Below, piece by piece: positions 48,599 to 58,492 of a DNA stretch of 64,000 bases (position 1 is its first letter; every line of letters begins with the position of its first letter). Both the position numbers and the translations under genes were made by a program. The notes beneath the pieces were generated by a model. The model did not search any database and was not told the origin of the DNA. It saw nothing but the letters and a program-made list of their open reading frames with translations. The stretch spans positions 5,084,001 to 5,148,000 of the forward strand of contig NZ_CP115300.1 of assembly GCF_027625935.1 (NCBI RefSeq). The letters are read 5' to 3'. Source of the stretch: Streptomyces camelliae. Lineage in GTDB: Bacteria; Actinomycetota; Actinomycetes; Streptomycetales; Streptomycetaceae.

Positions 48599-49558
48599 GT
48601 GACCACCGCCCCCAGCACCCCCAGTACCTCTGGTACCTCCGGCACCGCCATGCCTGCCCCGGCGGCCCCAGCCGGGGCACCCCGCCGTTTCGGCTCACTC
48701 GGCCCGGTCGGCCTGGTGCTGGCCGGCGGCATCTCGGTCCAGTTCGGCGGTGCGCTCGCGGTGACGCTGATGCCGAGGGCGGGCGCGCTGGGTGTCGTCA
48801 CCCTGCGCCTGCTGGCGGCGGCGATCGTCCTCCTCGTGGTCTGCCGTCCCCGGCTGCGCGGCCACTCGCGTGCCGACTGGGGCACGGTGCTCGCGTTCGG
48901 CATCGCCATGGGCGCGATGAACGGCCTCTTCTACGAGGCGGTCGCCCGCATCCCGCTGGGCCCGGCGGTCACCCTTGAGGTCCTCGGCCCGCTCACCCTG
49001 TCCGTCCTGGCCTCCCGGCGGGCGATCAACGCGGTGTGGGCGGGCCTGGCCCTGCTCGGCGTGTTCCTGCTGGGCGGCGGCGGCTTCAGCGACCTGGACC
49101 CCATCGGTGTCGGATTCGCCCTGGGTGCCGGCGCCATGTGGGCGGTCTACATCCTTTTCAGCGCCCGTACGGGCCGCCGCTTCCCCCAGGCGGACGGCCT
49201 GGCCCTCGCCATGGCGGTGGCGGCACTCCTCTTCCTCCCCCTGGGCATCACCTCGGCGGGCACTCGCCTGCTGAACCCCACCACCGTCGCCCTCGGTTCG
49301 GCGGTGGCCCTGCTCTCCTCGGTCCTGCCCTACACCCTCGAACTCCTGGCCCTGCGCCGCCTCCCCGCCTCCACCTTCGCGATCCTGATGAGCCTGGAAC
49401 CGGCGATCGCGGCAACAGCGGGCTTCCTGATCCTCGGCCAGTCCCTGTCGTGGACGGAGACAGCCGCCATCACTCTGGTCATCGCGGCCAGCATCGGTGC
49501 GGTGCGGACTCAGGTGGGGCGGGGCAAGGCCCGCGTGGAGCCGACACCGGAGGTCTGA
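48599..49558 (+). CDS. EamA/DMT family transporter (RhtA-like)
   Basis: 319 aa from GTG 48599. About ten hydrophobic segments in two EamA repeats, e.g. VGLVLAGGISVQFGGALAV, RLLAAAIVLLVVC, FGIAMGAMNGLFYEAVARIPLGPAVTLEVLGPL in the first half and PYTLELLALRRLPASTFAILMSLEPAIAATAGFLILGQSL in the second. The IPLG.AVT.E..GPL signature matches the RhtA-type amino acid/metabolite exporters. Ser/Thr/Pro-rich N-terminal 30 residues. Cargo unknown. Confidence 0.9.
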   Translation: MTTAPSTPSTSGTSGTAMPAPAAPAGAPRRFGSLGPVGLVLAGGISVQFGGALAVTLMPRAGALGVVTLRLLAAAIVLLVVCRPRLRGHSRADWGTVLAFGIAMGAMNGLFYEAVARIPLGPAVTLEVLGPLTLSVLASRRAINAVWAGLALLGVFLLGGGGFSDLDPIGVGFALGAGAMWAVYILFSARTGRRFPQADGLALAMAVAALLFLPLGITSAGTRLLNPTTVALGSAVALLSSVLPYTLELLALRRLPASTFAILMSLEPAIAATAGFLILGQSLSWTETAAITLVIAASIGAVRTQVGRGKARVEPTPEV

Positions 49559-49650
49559 CGCCATGGGCCGCTCATGCGGCCCGTCGAGTCCCGTCGAGTG
49601 AGGTGCCGAGTGAGGCACCGCCTTGCCCGGCCGCTCGCCACAAATTCATG

Positions 49651-49662
49651 CAAGCATGCTTG
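49651..49662 (+). promoter_or_regulatory. TetR-type operator palindrome
   Basis: CAAGCATGCTTG is a perfect 12-bp palindrome 33 bases upstream of the first gene of the catabolic operon, in an A+T-richer patch. The operon ends with a TetR gene, so this is the likely binding site for autoregulation of the whole unit. Confidence 0.6.
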
Positions 49663-49694
49663 ATTGTTTATGCCTCCGCTGCCATGCTCGCCCC

Positions 49695-50489
49695 ATGTCC
49701 GAGCCGACGCCCGTCTTCGACGACCTGCGTGAGGAAAGCGACCAACTCGACGGCATCGCCGCCGGGTTGAGCGAGGAACAGTGGGCGGGGAGCACCCCCG
49801 CGCCGCGCTGGACCGTCGCCCATCAGATCGCCCACCTGCACTGGACGGACCGGGCCGCGCTGCTCGCCGTCACGGATCAGGGCGGCTTCCGTGAGCTGGC
49901 CGAGAAGGCGCTCGCGGCGCCCGGCACCTTCGTGGACGAGGGCGCCGACGAGGGCGCCCGGCTCCGGCCCGCCGAGCTGCTCGCCCGATGGCGGGAGGGG
50001 CGCGCCGCACTCCAGGAGGCCCTGCGCGCGGCACCCACCGGCACGCGCTTTCCCTGGTTCGGTCCACCCATGTCGGCCGCCTCCATGGCCACCGGCCGCC
50101 TTATGGAGACCTGGGCCCACGGCCAGGACGTCGCCGACGCGCTCGGTGTGGTGCGCACACCCACGGACCGGCTCCGGCATGTGGTCCGCATCGGGGTGCG
50201 GGCCCGCGACTTCGCCCACACCGTCCACGGCCTCACCCCGCCCGCCGAGGAGTTCCGCGTCGAACTGACGGCACCCTCCGGCGCGTCGTGGACCTACGGC
50301 CCCGAAGCCGCCCCCCAGCGCGTCACCGGCCCCGCCCTCGACTTCTGCCTCCTCGTCACCCAACGCGCCCACCGCGCCGACCTCGCCCTGACCGCCACGG
50401 GCCCGGACGCCGACCGCTGGCTCGACATCGCCCAGGCCTTCGCGGGCCCGCCCGGCGCCGGCCGCCCGCCGAAGGGGGCCGCGCGGTGA
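49695..50489 (+). CDS. TIGR03084 family metal-binding protein (DinB/mycothiol-isomerase-like)
   Basis: 264 aa from ATG 49695. Four-helix-bundle DinB-like domain with a three-His metal site spread over [15 protein letters not shown] and [16 protein letters not shown], then a C-terminal SCP2-like part ([33 protein letters not shown]). TIGR03084 proteins occur repeatedly next to AtuA and acyl-CoA carboxylase genes in Actinobacteria; their reaction is unknown, perhaps a thiol-dependent isomerisation. First gene of the operon; its stop overlaps the AtuA start (GTGA). Confidence 0.85.
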   Translation: MSEPTPVFDDLREESDQLDGIAAGLSEEQWAGSTPAPRWTVAHQIAHLHWTDRAALLAVTDQGGFRELAEKALAAPGTFVDEGADEGARLRPAELLARWREGRAALQEALRAAPTGTRFPWFGPPMSAASMATGRLMETWAHGQDVADALGVVRTPTDRLRHVVRIGVRARDFAHTVHGLTPPAEEFRVELTAPSGASWTYGPEAAPQRVTGPALDFCLLVTQRAHRADLALTATGPDADRWLDIAQAFAGPPGAGRPPKGAAR

Positions 50490-52246
50490 GCGCCCCGCAC
50501 ACCCCGCCCACCCCACGCACCCCGCCCACCCCGCACCCCCTGCGCATAGGCAACTTCTCCGGCTTCTACGGCGACCGCTTCGACGCCCTGCGCGAGATGC
50601 TCACCGGCGGCGAACTCGACGTCCTCACCGGCGACTACCTCGCCGAGCTCACCATGCTGATCCTCGCCCGCGACCGGCTGAAGGACCCCTCCGCCGGCTA
50701 CGCCCGCACCTTCCTGCGCCAGCTGGAGGACTGCCTCGGGCTCGCCCACGAGCGGCACGTCAAGATCGTCACCAACGCCGGCGGGCTGAATCCGGCCGGA
50801 CTCGCCACCGCCGTACGGGAGCTGGCGGAACGGCTCGGCATCCCGGTCCGTGTCGCGCACGTCGAGGGCGACGACCTCGCCGCCGCCCTCCCCCAAGCTC
50901 TCGACTTCGCTCGACCAGGGGGGACCCCCATCGGCACCCTCGCCGCCCACGCCTACCTCGGCGGCTTCGGCATCGCCGCATGCCTGCGGGCCGGCGCGGA
51001 CATCGTCGTCACCGGGCGGGTGACGGACGCGGCCCTGGTCACCGGGCCCGCCGCCGCGCACTTCGGCTGGCAGCCGGGGGAGTACGACCGACTCGCGGGT
51101 GCCGTCGTCGCCGGACATGTGCTGGAGTGCGGCACCCAGGCCACCGGCGGCAACTACGCCTTCTTCCAGGAGGGGGACGTACGCCGGCCCGGGTTCCCGC
51201 TCGCCGAGGTCCACGCCGACGGCAGCAGCGTCGTCACCAAGCACCCCGGCACCGGCGGCCTGGTCGACGTCGGCACGGTCACCGCGCAGCTGCTGTACGA
51301 GACGGGTGGCGGCCGGTACGCCGGGCCCGACGTCACCGCCCGCCTGGACACCGTACGGCTGAGCCAGGACGGGCCGGACCGGGTGCGCATCGAGGGGGTG
51401 CGCGGCGAGGCGCCGCCGCCGACGCTCAAGGTCGGGCTCAACCGGCTCGGCGGCTTCCGCAACGAGGTCGGCTTCGTCCTCACCGGACTCGACATCGAGG
51501 CCAAGGCCGAACTCGTGCGGGCCCAGTTGGCCGACGCCCTGGCCAAGTCACCGCCCGCCGAGGCCCGTTGGGAGCTGGTGCGGACCGACCGGGCCGACGC
51601 CGGCACCGAGGAGACCGCCAGCGCCCTGCTGCGGCTCGTCGTACGGGACCCGGACGAACGGGTCGTCGGGCGGGCGCTGGGCGCGGCCGCCGTGGAGCTG
51701 GCGCTGGCCAGCTACCCGGGCTTCCATGTGCTCTCGCCACCCGGGAAGGGCTTCCCTTACGGGGTCTTCGAGGATGTGTACGTCCCCCATGGCGCCGTAG
51801 ACCACATGGCGGTCCTCTCCGACGGACGCCGTATCCCTGTGGCGCCGCCCCAGGACACCCAGCCCCTGGCTCCCGTACCGGAACCGGCCCTCCCGGACCC
51901 GCTCCCCGCCGGACCGACCCGGCGCGCACCCCTCGGGCTGGTCGCCGGGGCCCGCAGCGGGGACAAGGGCGGGAACGCCAACGTCGGCGTCTGGGCCCGT
52001 ACCGACGACGCCTGGCGGTGGCTCGCGCACGAACTGACCGCCGACCGGTTCCGGCGGCTGATCCCCGAGAGCGCGGAGCTGCCCGTCACCCGGCATCTGC
52101 TGCCGAACCTCCGCGCGGTCAACTTCGTCGTCGAGGGCATCCTCGGCGCCGGCGTCGCCGCGCAGGCCCGCTTCGACCCGCAGGCCAAGGCCCTCGGCGA
52201 ATGGCTGCGCTCCCGCCACCTGGACATCCCGGAGGCCTTGCTGTGA
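50486..52246 (+). CDS. AtuA-like protein (acyclic terpene utilisation, DUF1446)
   Basis: 586 aa from GTG 50486. N-terminal ~450 residues are the AtuA/DUF1446 domain: [67 protein letters not shown] and [15 protein letters not shown]. The C-terminal ~110 residues match the second AtuA-associated domain ([22 protein letters not shown]). Required for citronellol/geraniol breakdown in Pseudomonas, exact reaction unknown. A dispersed Streptomyces repeat is embedded in frame at 50888-50930 (residues ~135-149). GTGA overlap with the next gene. Confidence 0.9.
   Translation: MSAPHTPPTPRTPPTPHPLRIGNFSGFYGDRFDALREMLTGGELDVLTGDYLAELTMLILARDRLKDPSAGYARTFLRQLEDCLGLAHERHVKIVTNAGGLNPAGLATAVRELAERLGIPVRVAHVEGDDLAAALPQALDFARPGGTPIGTLAAHAYLGGFGIAACLRAGADIVVTGRVTDAALVTGPAAAHFGWQPGEYDRLAGAVVAGHVLECGTQATGGNYAFFQEGDVRRPGFPLAEVHADGSSVVTKHPGTGGLVDVGTVTAQLLYETGGGRYAGPDVTARLDTVRLSQDGPDRVRIEGVRGEAPPPTLKVGLNRLGGFRNEVGFVLTGLDIEAKAELVRAQLADALAKSPPAEARWELVRTDRADAGTEETASALLRLVVRDPDERVVGRALGAAAVELALASYPGFHVLSPPGKGFPYGVFEDVYVPHGAVDHMAVLSDGRRIPVAPPQDTQPLAPVPEPALPDPLPAGPTRRAPLGLVAGARSGDKGGNANVGVWARTDDAWRWLAHELTADRFRRLIPESAELPVTRHLLPNLRAVNFVVEGILGAGVAAQARFDPQAKALGEWLRSRHLDIPEALL
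50888..50930 (+). repeat. Dispersed repeat embedded in the atuA-like coding sequence
   Basis: A ~43-bp element with the core AAGCTCTCGACTTCGCTCGA followed by CCAGGGGGGA, translated in frame as [12 protein letters not shown] diverged copy in reverse orientation occurs at 61772-61813 between genes. From memory this is a very common Streptomyces intergenic element (CTCTCGACTTCGCTCGAGCAGGG). Finding it within a gene without a frameshift is unusual. Confidence 0.8.
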
Positions 52247-53841
52247 CCACCCTGACCTCGGCCCTGGACCCTGGCAGCCCCGACCACCGCGCCCACCGCG
52301 AGGCCATGCTCGCCAAGCTCGCCGAACTCGACGCCGAGCACGCCAAGGCGCTCGCCGGCGGAGGCGAGAAGTATGTCCGACGGCACCGCGAGCGCGGCAA
52401 GTTGCTCGCCCGGGAGCGGATCGAGCTGCTCCTCGACCCCGACACGCCCTTCCTGGAGCTGTCCCCGCTGGCCGGCTGGGGGAGCGACTATGCGGTCGGC
52501 GCCTCGCTCGTCACCGGGATCGGGGTGGTCGAGGGCGTGGAGTGCCTGATCACCGCCAACGACCCGACCGTGCGCGGCGGCGCGAGCAACCCCTGGAGCC
52601 TGAAGAAGGCCCTGCGCGCCAACGACATCGCGCTCGCCAACCGGCTGCCCTGCATCAGCCTGGTCGAGTCGGGCGGGGCCGACCTGCCGTCGCAGAAGGA
52701 GATCTTCATCCCCGGCGGCGCCATCTTCCGCGACCTCACCCGGCTGTCCGCCGCCGGCATCCCGACCATCGCGGTCGTCTTCGGCAACTCCACCGCCGGC
52801 GGCGCCTACGTCCCCGGCATGTCCGACCACGTGATCATGGTCAAGGAGCGGGCGAAGGTGTTCCTCGGCGGGCCGCCGCTGGTGAAGATGGCCACCGGCG
52901 AGGAGAGCGACGACGAGTCCCTCGGCGGCGCCGAGATGCACGCGCGCGTGTCGGGCCTCGCCGACCACTTCGCCGTCGACGAGCCGGACGCGCTGCGCCA
53001 GGCCCGCCGCGTGGTCGCCCGCCTCAACCACCGCAAGGCCCATCCCGATCCCCCCTTCGCAGAGCCACCCAAATACGACAACGAGGAGCTGCTCGGGATC
53101 GTTCCCAGCGACCTCAAGACCCCCTTCGACCCGCGCGAGGTCATCGCCCGGATCGTGGACGCCTCCGACTTCGACGAGTTCAAGCCGCTGTACGGGACCA
53201 GTCTGGTGACCGGCTGGGCAGACCTGCACGGCTATCCGGTGGGCATCCTCGCGAACGCCCAAGGGGTCCTCTTCAGCGCCGAGTCGCAGAAGGCCGCCCA
53301 GTTCATCCAGCTCGCCAACCAGCGTGACATCCCGCTGCTCTTCCTGCACAACACCACCGGCTACATGGTCGGCAGGGAGTACGAGCAGGGCGGGATCATC
53401 AAGCACGGCGCGATGATGATCAACGCCGTCAGCAACAGCCGGGTCCCGCACCTGTCCGTGCTGATGGGCGCGTCGTACGGCGCCGGGCACTACGGCATGT
53501 GCGGGCGCGCCTACGACCCCCGCTTCCTGTTCGCCTGGCCCAGCGCCAAGTCCGCCGTCATGGGCCCGCAGCAGCTGGCGGGCGTGCTGTCGATCGTCGC
53601 CCGGCAGTCGGCGGCGGCGAAGGGGCAGCCGTACGACGAGGACGCGGACGCGGCGCTGCGCGCCATGGTGGAGCAGCAGATCGAGTCCGAGTCGCTGCCG
53701 ATGTTCCTGTCCGGGCGGCTGTACGACGACGGCGTCATCGACCCGCGCGACACCCGCACCGTCCTCGGCCTGTGCCTGTCCGCGATCCACACCGCGCCCT
53801 ACGAGGGCGCACGCGGCGGCTTCGGCGTCTTCCGGATGTGA
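52243..53841 (+). CDS. Acyl-CoA carboxylase beta subunit (carboxyltransferase, MCC/GCC-like)
   Basis: 532 aa from GTG 52243, overlapping the upstream stop. Crotonase-fold carboxyltransferase of the methylcrotonyl/geranyl-CoA type: RHRERGKLLARERIELLLDPDTPFLELSPLAGWG, SLVESGGADLPSQKEIFIPGG, FGNSTAGGAYVPGMSDH, GGPPLVKMATGEESDDESLGGAEMHARVSGLADH, and LHNTTGYMVGREYEQGGIIKHGAMM. Works with the biotin-bearing alpha subunit encoded next. The neighbouring AtuA suggests a branched or terpenoid enoyl-CoA substrate. Confidence 0.95.
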   Translation: MTTLTSALDPGSPDHRAHREAMLAKLAELDAEHAKALAGGGEKYVRRHRERGKLLARERIELLLDPDTPFLELSPLAGWGSDYAVGASLVTGIGVVEGVECLITANDPTVRGGASNPWSLKKALRANDIALANRLPCISLVESGGADLPSQKEIFIPGGAIFRDLTRLSAAGIPTIAVVFGNSTAGGAYVPGMSDHVIMVKERAKVFLGGPPLVKMATGEESDDESLGGAEMHARVSGLADHFAVDEPDALRQARRVVARLNHRKAHPDPPFAEPPKYDNEELLGIVPSDLKTPFDPREVIARIVDASDFDEFKPLYGTSLVTGWADLHGYPVGILANAQGVLFSAESQKAAQFIQLANQRDIPLLFLHNTTGYMVGREYEQGGIIKHGAMMINAVSNSRVPHLSVLMGASYGAGHYGMCGRAYDPRFLFAWPSAKSAVMGPQQLAGVLSIVARQSAAAKGQPYDEDADAALRAMVEQQIESESLPMFLSGRLYDDGVIDPRDTRTVLGLCLSAIHTAPYEGARGGFGVFRM

Positions 53842-53849
53842 GGCATCAC

Positions 53850-55703
53850 GTGATTACGACACTGCTCGTCGCCAACCGGGGCGAGATCGCCTGCCGGATC
53901 GTCCGCACCTGCCGTGAGGCGGGGATCCGGACGGTCGCCGTGCATTCGGACGCCGACGAAAACGCCCTCCACGCGCGCGTGGCCGACACGGCGGTACGGC
54001 TGCCGGGCGCGGCGCCCGCCGAGACGTATCTGCGCGGCGACCTGATCGTGAAGGCCGCGCTGGCCACCGGCGCGGACGCCGTGCACCCCGGCTACGGCTT
54101 CCTCTCCGAGAACGCAGACTTCGCGCGCGCGGTCCTCGACGCCGGCCTGACCTGGATCGGCCCGTCCCCCGAGGCCATCGAGGCGATGGCGTCCAAGACG
54201 CGGGCGAAGGAGCTGATGGGGCTCGCGCCCCTCGACGCGGCCGACGTCACGCAGGCCGATCTGCCGGTCCTGGTGAAGGCGGCCGCGGGCGGCGGCGGGC
54301 GTGGGATGCGGATCGTGCGCCGCCTGGAGGAGCTGAGCACCGCACTGGAGGGCGCGCGCGCCGAGGCCGCGAGCGCCTTCGGTGACGGCGAGGTCTTCGT
54401 GGAGCCGTACCTGGAGCACGGCCGCCATGTCGAGGTGCAGATCCTCGCCGACACCCACGGCACCGTCTGGCCACTCGGCACGCGCGACTGCTCGCTCCAG
54501 CGCCGGCACCAGAAGGTCATCGAGGAGGCCCCGGCGCCCGGCCTCTCCGAGGGGCTCGCGGAGGAGTTGCGCACGCTGGCCGTACGCGCCGCGCGCTCCG
54601 TGTCGTACGTGGGCGCGGGCACCGTCGAGTTCCTCGTCGCCGACGGCCGCGCGCACTTCCTGGAGATGAACACCCGCCTCCAGGTCGAACACCCGGTGAC
54701 GGAGGAGGTGTTCGGCCTCGACCTGGTCGCCGAGCAACTCCGCATCGCCGAGGGCCGGGCACTGCCGAAAGACCCCCCACGCGCGCGTGGGCACGCGATC
54801 GAGGCCCGCCTGTACGCCGAGGACCCCGCGCGCGACTGGACCCCGCAGACCGGCACCCTGCACCGGCTCGCCGTACCGGCCGGCGTCCGCCTGGACACCG
54901 GCTACAGCGACGGCGACACCATCGGCGTGCACTACGACCCGATGCTCGCCAAGGTCGTCGCCCACGCCCCCACGCGCGCGGAGGCGCTCCGCAAACTCGC
55001 GGGCGCCCTCGACAGCGCCGTGATCCACGGCCCCGCCACCAACCGTGACCTGCTGGTCCGCTCCCTGCGCCACGAGGAGTTCACCGGCGCCCGCATGGAC
55101 ACCGGCTTCTACGCCCGCCACCTCGCCGCCCTCACCTCACCCGCCCCCGACCCGTACGCCCCCCTGGCGGCCGCCCTGGCCGACGCCCACGGCCGCTCCC
55201 GCTTCGGCGGCTGGCGCAATCTGCCCTCGCGGCCGCAGGTCAAGCGGTACGAGATGGCGGGCGAGGAGCACGAGGTCCACTACACGCACACGCGTGACGG
55301 CCTCACAGCGGAGGGCGTGCGGATCGTGCACGCGGGCGCGCGCGTGGTCGTCCTCGAAGTGGACGGCGTCCAACGCCGGTTCGAGGTCTCCGCGTACGGC
55401 AACCAGGTCCATGTCAACGCCACCCGTCTCACCGCCCTCCCCCGCTTCGCCGACCCCACGGCCCACCTGGCCCCAGGCTCCCTGCTCGCCCCCATGCCGG
55501 GCACGGTCGTCCGCATCGCCGAGGGCCTGACGGAAGGGGCGCCCGTCCAGGCCGGACAGCCGCTGATCTGGCTGGAAGCGATGAAGATGCAGCACCAGAT
55601 CTCGGCACCGGCGGCGGGCACGCTGACCGCCCTCCCGGTGACCGCCGGACAGCAAGTGGAGCCAGGAACGCTGCTGGCCGTAGTCGAGGAACCCTCTTCC
55701 TAG
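53850..55703 (+). CDS. Acyl-CoA carboxylase alpha subunit (biotin carboxylase + BCCP)
   Basis: 617 aa from GTG 53850, 8 bases after the beta subunit. Biotin carboxylase domain ~1-440 (LLVANRGEIACRIVRTCREAGI, ATP-binding KAAAGGGGRGMRIV, EMNTRLQVEHPVTEEVFGLDLV), then a linker and a C-terminal biotinyl domain with the biotin-acceptor Lys in WLEAMKMQHQI. Slightly compact: the loop after SKTRAKELM lacks the usual GVPVVPG segment. Supplies carboxybiotin to the beta subunit. Confidence 0.95.
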   Translation: MITTLLVANRGEIACRIVRTCREAGIRTVAVHSDADENALHARVADTAVRLPGAAPAETYLRGDLIVKAALATGADAVHPGYGFLSENADFARAVLDAGLTWIGPSPEAIEAMASKTRAKELMGLAPLDAADVTQADLPVLVKAAAGGGGRGMRIVRRLEELSTALEGARAEAASAFGDGEVFVEPYLEHGRHVEVQILADTHGTVWPLGTRDCSLQRRHQKVIEEAPAPGLSEGLAEELRTLAVRAARSVSYVGAGTVEFLVADGRAHFLEMNTRLQVEHPVTEEVFGLDLVAEQLRIAEGRALPKDPPRARGHAIEARLYAEDPARDWTPQTGTLHRLAVPAGVRLDTGYSDGDTIGVHYDPMLAKVVAHAPTRAEALRKLAGALDSAVIHGPATNRDLLVRSLRHEEFTGARMDTGFYARHLAALTSPAPDPYAPLAAALADAHGRSRFGGWRNLPSRPQVKRYEMAGEEHEVHYTHTRDGLTAEGVRIVHAGARVVVLEVDGVQRRFEVSAYGNQVHVNATRLTALPRFADPTAHLAPGSLLAPMPGTVVRIAEGLTEGAPVQAGQPLIWLEAMKMQHQISAPAAGTLTALPVTAGQQVEPGTLLAVVEEPSS

Positions 55704-55710
55704 GAGCCCC

Positions 55711-56871
55711 ATGACGTCCGTCGCCGCATCCGAAGAACACAAGGCCCTACGTGCCGCGGTAGCCGCCCTCGGCACGCGTTACGGCCGCGACTACCTCGCC
55801 CGCACGGTCGCCGAAGGCAAACCCCCCGCCGAACTCTGGTCCGACGCCGGCAAACTCGGCTACCTCGGCGTCAACCTCCCGGAGCAGTACGGCGGCGGGG
55901 GCGGCGGCATCACCGAACTCTCCATCGTCCTGGAGGAGCTGGGCGCCGCAGGCTCCCCCCTCCTCATGCTCGTCGTCTCCCCGGCCATCTGCGGCACCGT
56001 GATCGCCCGCTTCGGCACCGAGGCCCAGAAACAGGCGTGGCTCCCCGGAATCGCCGACGGCACCCGTCTCATGGCCTTCGGCATCACCGAACCCGACGCC
56101 GGCTCCAACAGCCACCGCATCACCACCACGGCCCGCCGCGACGGCACCGACTGGCTCCTCACCGGCCGCAAGGTCTTCATCTCCGGTGTCGACATGGCCG
56201 ACGCCGTCCTGATCGTCGGCCGCACCGAGGACGCCCGTACCGGACGTCTCAAGCCCTGCCTGTTCATCGTCCCGACGGACGCCGAAGGCTTCCACAAGCG
56301 CCCGATCGACATGGAACTGAACGCGGCGGAGAAGCAGTTCGAGCTGGTCCTGGACGACGTACGACTGCCCGCCGAGGCGCTCGTCGGCGACGAGGACGCG
56401 GGCCTCCTGCAGCTGTTCGCGGGCCTCAACCCCGAGCGGATCATGACGGCCGCCTTCGCGATCGGCATGGGCCGGTACGCCCTCGCAAAGGCCGTCGAGT
56501 ACGCCCGCGACCGCACCGTCTGGAAGACCCCCATCGGCGCCCACCAGGCCATCGCCCATCCCCTGGCACAGGCGCACATCGACCTGGAACTGGCCCGGCT
56601 GATGATGCAGAAGGCGGCCCGTCTCTACGACGCCGGCGACGACATGGGCGCGGGCGAGGCCGCCAACATGGCCAAGTACGCGGCCGGTGAGGCCTGTGTG
56701 AAGGCCGTCGACCAGGCCGTGCACACCCTCGGCGGCAACGGCCTCACGCGCGAGTTCGGCCTCGCCTCGCTGATAACGGCCGCGCGCGTGGCTCGTATCG
56801 CCCCGGTGAGCCGGGAGATGATTCTCAACTACGTCTCCCATCAGACGCTCGGTCTGCCCAAGTCGTACTGA
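55711..56871 (+). CDS. Acyl-CoA dehydrogenase
   Basis: 386 aa from ATG with TAGGAGCC upstream. FAD flavoprotein forming an alpha,beta double bond in an acyl-CoA: N-terminal LGYLGVNLPEQYGGGGGGI, middle FGITEPDAGSNSHRITTTARRDG, VFISGVDMADAVLIVGRT, and C-terminal AVDQAVHTLGGNGLTREFGLASLITAARVARIAPVSREMI. The catalytic base position cannot be fixed by eye. It would produce the enoyl-CoA used by the carboxylase. Confidence 0.93.
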   Translation: MTSVAASEEHKALRAAVAALGTRYGRDYLARTVAEGKPPAELWSDAGKLGYLGVNLPEQYGGGGGGITELSIVLEELGAAGSPLLMLVVSPAICGTVIARFGTEAQKQAWLPGIADGTRLMAFGITEPDAGSNSHRITTTARRDGTDWLLTGRKVFISGVDMADAVLIVGRTEDARTGRLKPCLFIVPTDAEGFHKRPIDMELNAAEKQFELVLDDVRLPAEALVGDEDAGLLQLFAGLNPERIMTAAFAIGMGRYALAKAVEYARDRTVWKTPIGAHQAIAHPLAQAHIDLELARLMMQKAARLYDAGDDMGAGEAANMAKYAAGEACVKAVDQAVHTLGGNGLTREFGLASLITAARVARIAPVSREMILNYVSHQTLGLPKSY

Positions 56872-56911
56872 ACCGGGTCGTACTGAGCCGCCGCATCCGC
56901 CTGGAGGAACC

Positions 56912-58492
56912 GTGTTCCGCAGCGAGTACGCAGACGTCCCGCCCGTAGAACTCCCCATCCACGAGGCCGTCCTGGGCCACGCGGCCCGCTTCGGCGAGCA
57001 GCCAGCCCTGATCGACGGCACGGACGGCACCACGCTCACGTACGCGCAGCTGGACCGGTTCCACCGGCGCATCGCCGCCGGTCTCGCCGACGCGGGCGTC
57101 CGCAAGGGCGATGTCCTCGCCCTGCACAGCCCCAACACGATCGCGTTCCCGACCGCCTTCTACGCGGCCACGCGCGCGGGTGCCTCCGTCACCACGGTGC
57201 ACCCGCTCGCCACGCCCGAGGAGTTCGCCAAACAGCTCCGCGACAGCGGCGCCCGCTGGATCGTCACCATCTCACCGCTGCTGGGCACGGCCCGCCGGGC
57301 CGCCGAACTCTCGGGCGGCATACGGGAGATCTTCGTCTGCGACAGCGCGAGCGGGCACCGGTCCCTGATCGACATGCTCGCGTCCACCGCCCCCGAGCCC
57401 CGGCCCGGCATAGACCCGGCCGAGGACGTAGCGGCGCTGCCGTACTCCTCAGGTACCACCGGCATCCCCAAGGGCGTGATGCTCACCCACCGGCAGATCG
57501 CCACCAACCTCGCCCAGCTGGAGCCCGCCGTCCCGGCCACCCCCGGCGACCGCATCCTCGCCGTCCTGCCGTTCTTCCACATCTACGGCCTCACCGCCCT
57601 GATGAACGCGCCGCTGCGCAAGGGCGCCACGGTCGTCGTGCTGCCCCGCTTCGAGCTGGAGACATTCCTCGCGGCCGTCCAGAACCACCGCATCACCGGC
57701 CTGTACGTCGCCCCGCCGATCGTCCTCGCCCTCGCCAAGCACCCCGCGGTCGCCGACTACGACCTGTCCTCGCTGAAGTACGTCATCAGCGCCGCCGCCC
57801 CGCTGGACGCGCACCTCGCGCGCGCGTGCGCCGAGCGGCTCGGCCTGCCCCCGATCGGCCAGGCCTACGGCATGACGGAACTGTCACCGGGTTCGCACGT
57901 CGTCCCGCTCGCCCGGCTGCACGACGCGCCCGCCGGCACGGTCGGCCGCCTCATCGCCGGCACCGAGATGCGGATCGTCTCCCTGGACGACCCCGGCAAG
58001 GACCTCGGCACCGGCGAGGCGGGCGAGATCCTGATCCGCGGCCCCCAGGTGATGCGGGGCTACCTCGGCCGCCCCGACGCCACCACCGCCATGATCGACA
58101 CCGACGGCTGGCTGCACACCGGAGACGTCGGGCACGTCGACGCCGACGGCTGGCTGTACGTCGTGGACCGGGTGAAGGAGCTGATCAAGTACAAGGGCTT
58201 CCAGGTGGCCCCCGCCGAACTGGAGGCGCTGCTCCTGACCCACCCCGGCATCGCCGACGCCGCCGTCATCGGCTCCTACAACGACGACGGCAACGAGATC
58301 CCGCACGCCTTCGTCGTCCGCCGGGCCGAGGCCGCCGAGGAGCTGACGGAGAACGAGATCATGCTGTACGTCGCCGAACGGGTCGCGCCCTACAAGCGCG
58401 TCCGCCGGATCACCTTCATCGACACCGTCCCGCGCGCGGCCTCCGGCAAGATCCTGCGCCGCGAGCTCAGGGACCTCAGGGAGCACCCGTGA
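56912..58492 (+). CDS. AMP-forming acyl/aryl-CoA ligase (4-coumarate/cinnamate-CoA ligase-like)
   Basis: 526 aa from GTG with GGAGG upstream. Adenylate-forming enzyme: P-loop LPYSSGTTGIPKGVMLTH, A4 LPFFHIYGLT, A5 GQAYGMTELSPGSH, A7 GWLHTGDVGHVDADGWLYVVDRVKELIKYKGFQVAPAELE, and A10 PRAASGKILRREL with the catalytic Lys. It closely follows plant-like 4CL proteins; from memory the S. coelicolor orthologue at this locus was characterised as a cinnamate:CoA ligase. It activates a free acid for the pathway. GTGA overlap with the hydratase gene. Confidence 0.93.
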   Translation: MFRSEYADVPPVELPIHEAVLGHAARFGEQPALIDGTDGTTLTYAQLDRFHRRIAAGLADAGVRKGDVLALHSPNTIAFPTAFYAATRAGASVTTVHPLATPEEFAKQLRDSGARWIVTISPLLGTARRAAELSGGIREIFVCDSASGHRSLIDMLASTAPEPRPGIDPAEDVAALPYSSGTTGIPKGVMLTHRQIATNLAQLEPAVPATPGDRILAVLPFFHIYGLTALMNAPLRKGATVVVLPRFELETFLAAVQNHRITGLYVAPPIVLALAKHPAVADYDLSSLKYVISAAAPLDAHLARACAERLGLPPIGQAYGMTELSPGSHVVPLARLHDAPAGTVGRLIAGTEMRIVSLDDPGKDLGTGEAGEILIRGPQVMRGYLGRPDATTAMIDTDGWLHTGDVGHVDADGWLYVVDRVKELIKYKGFQVAPAELEALLLTHPGIADAAVIGSYNDDGNEIPHAFVVRRAEAAEELTENEIMLYVAERVAPYKRVRRITFIDTVPRAASGKILRRELRDLREHP

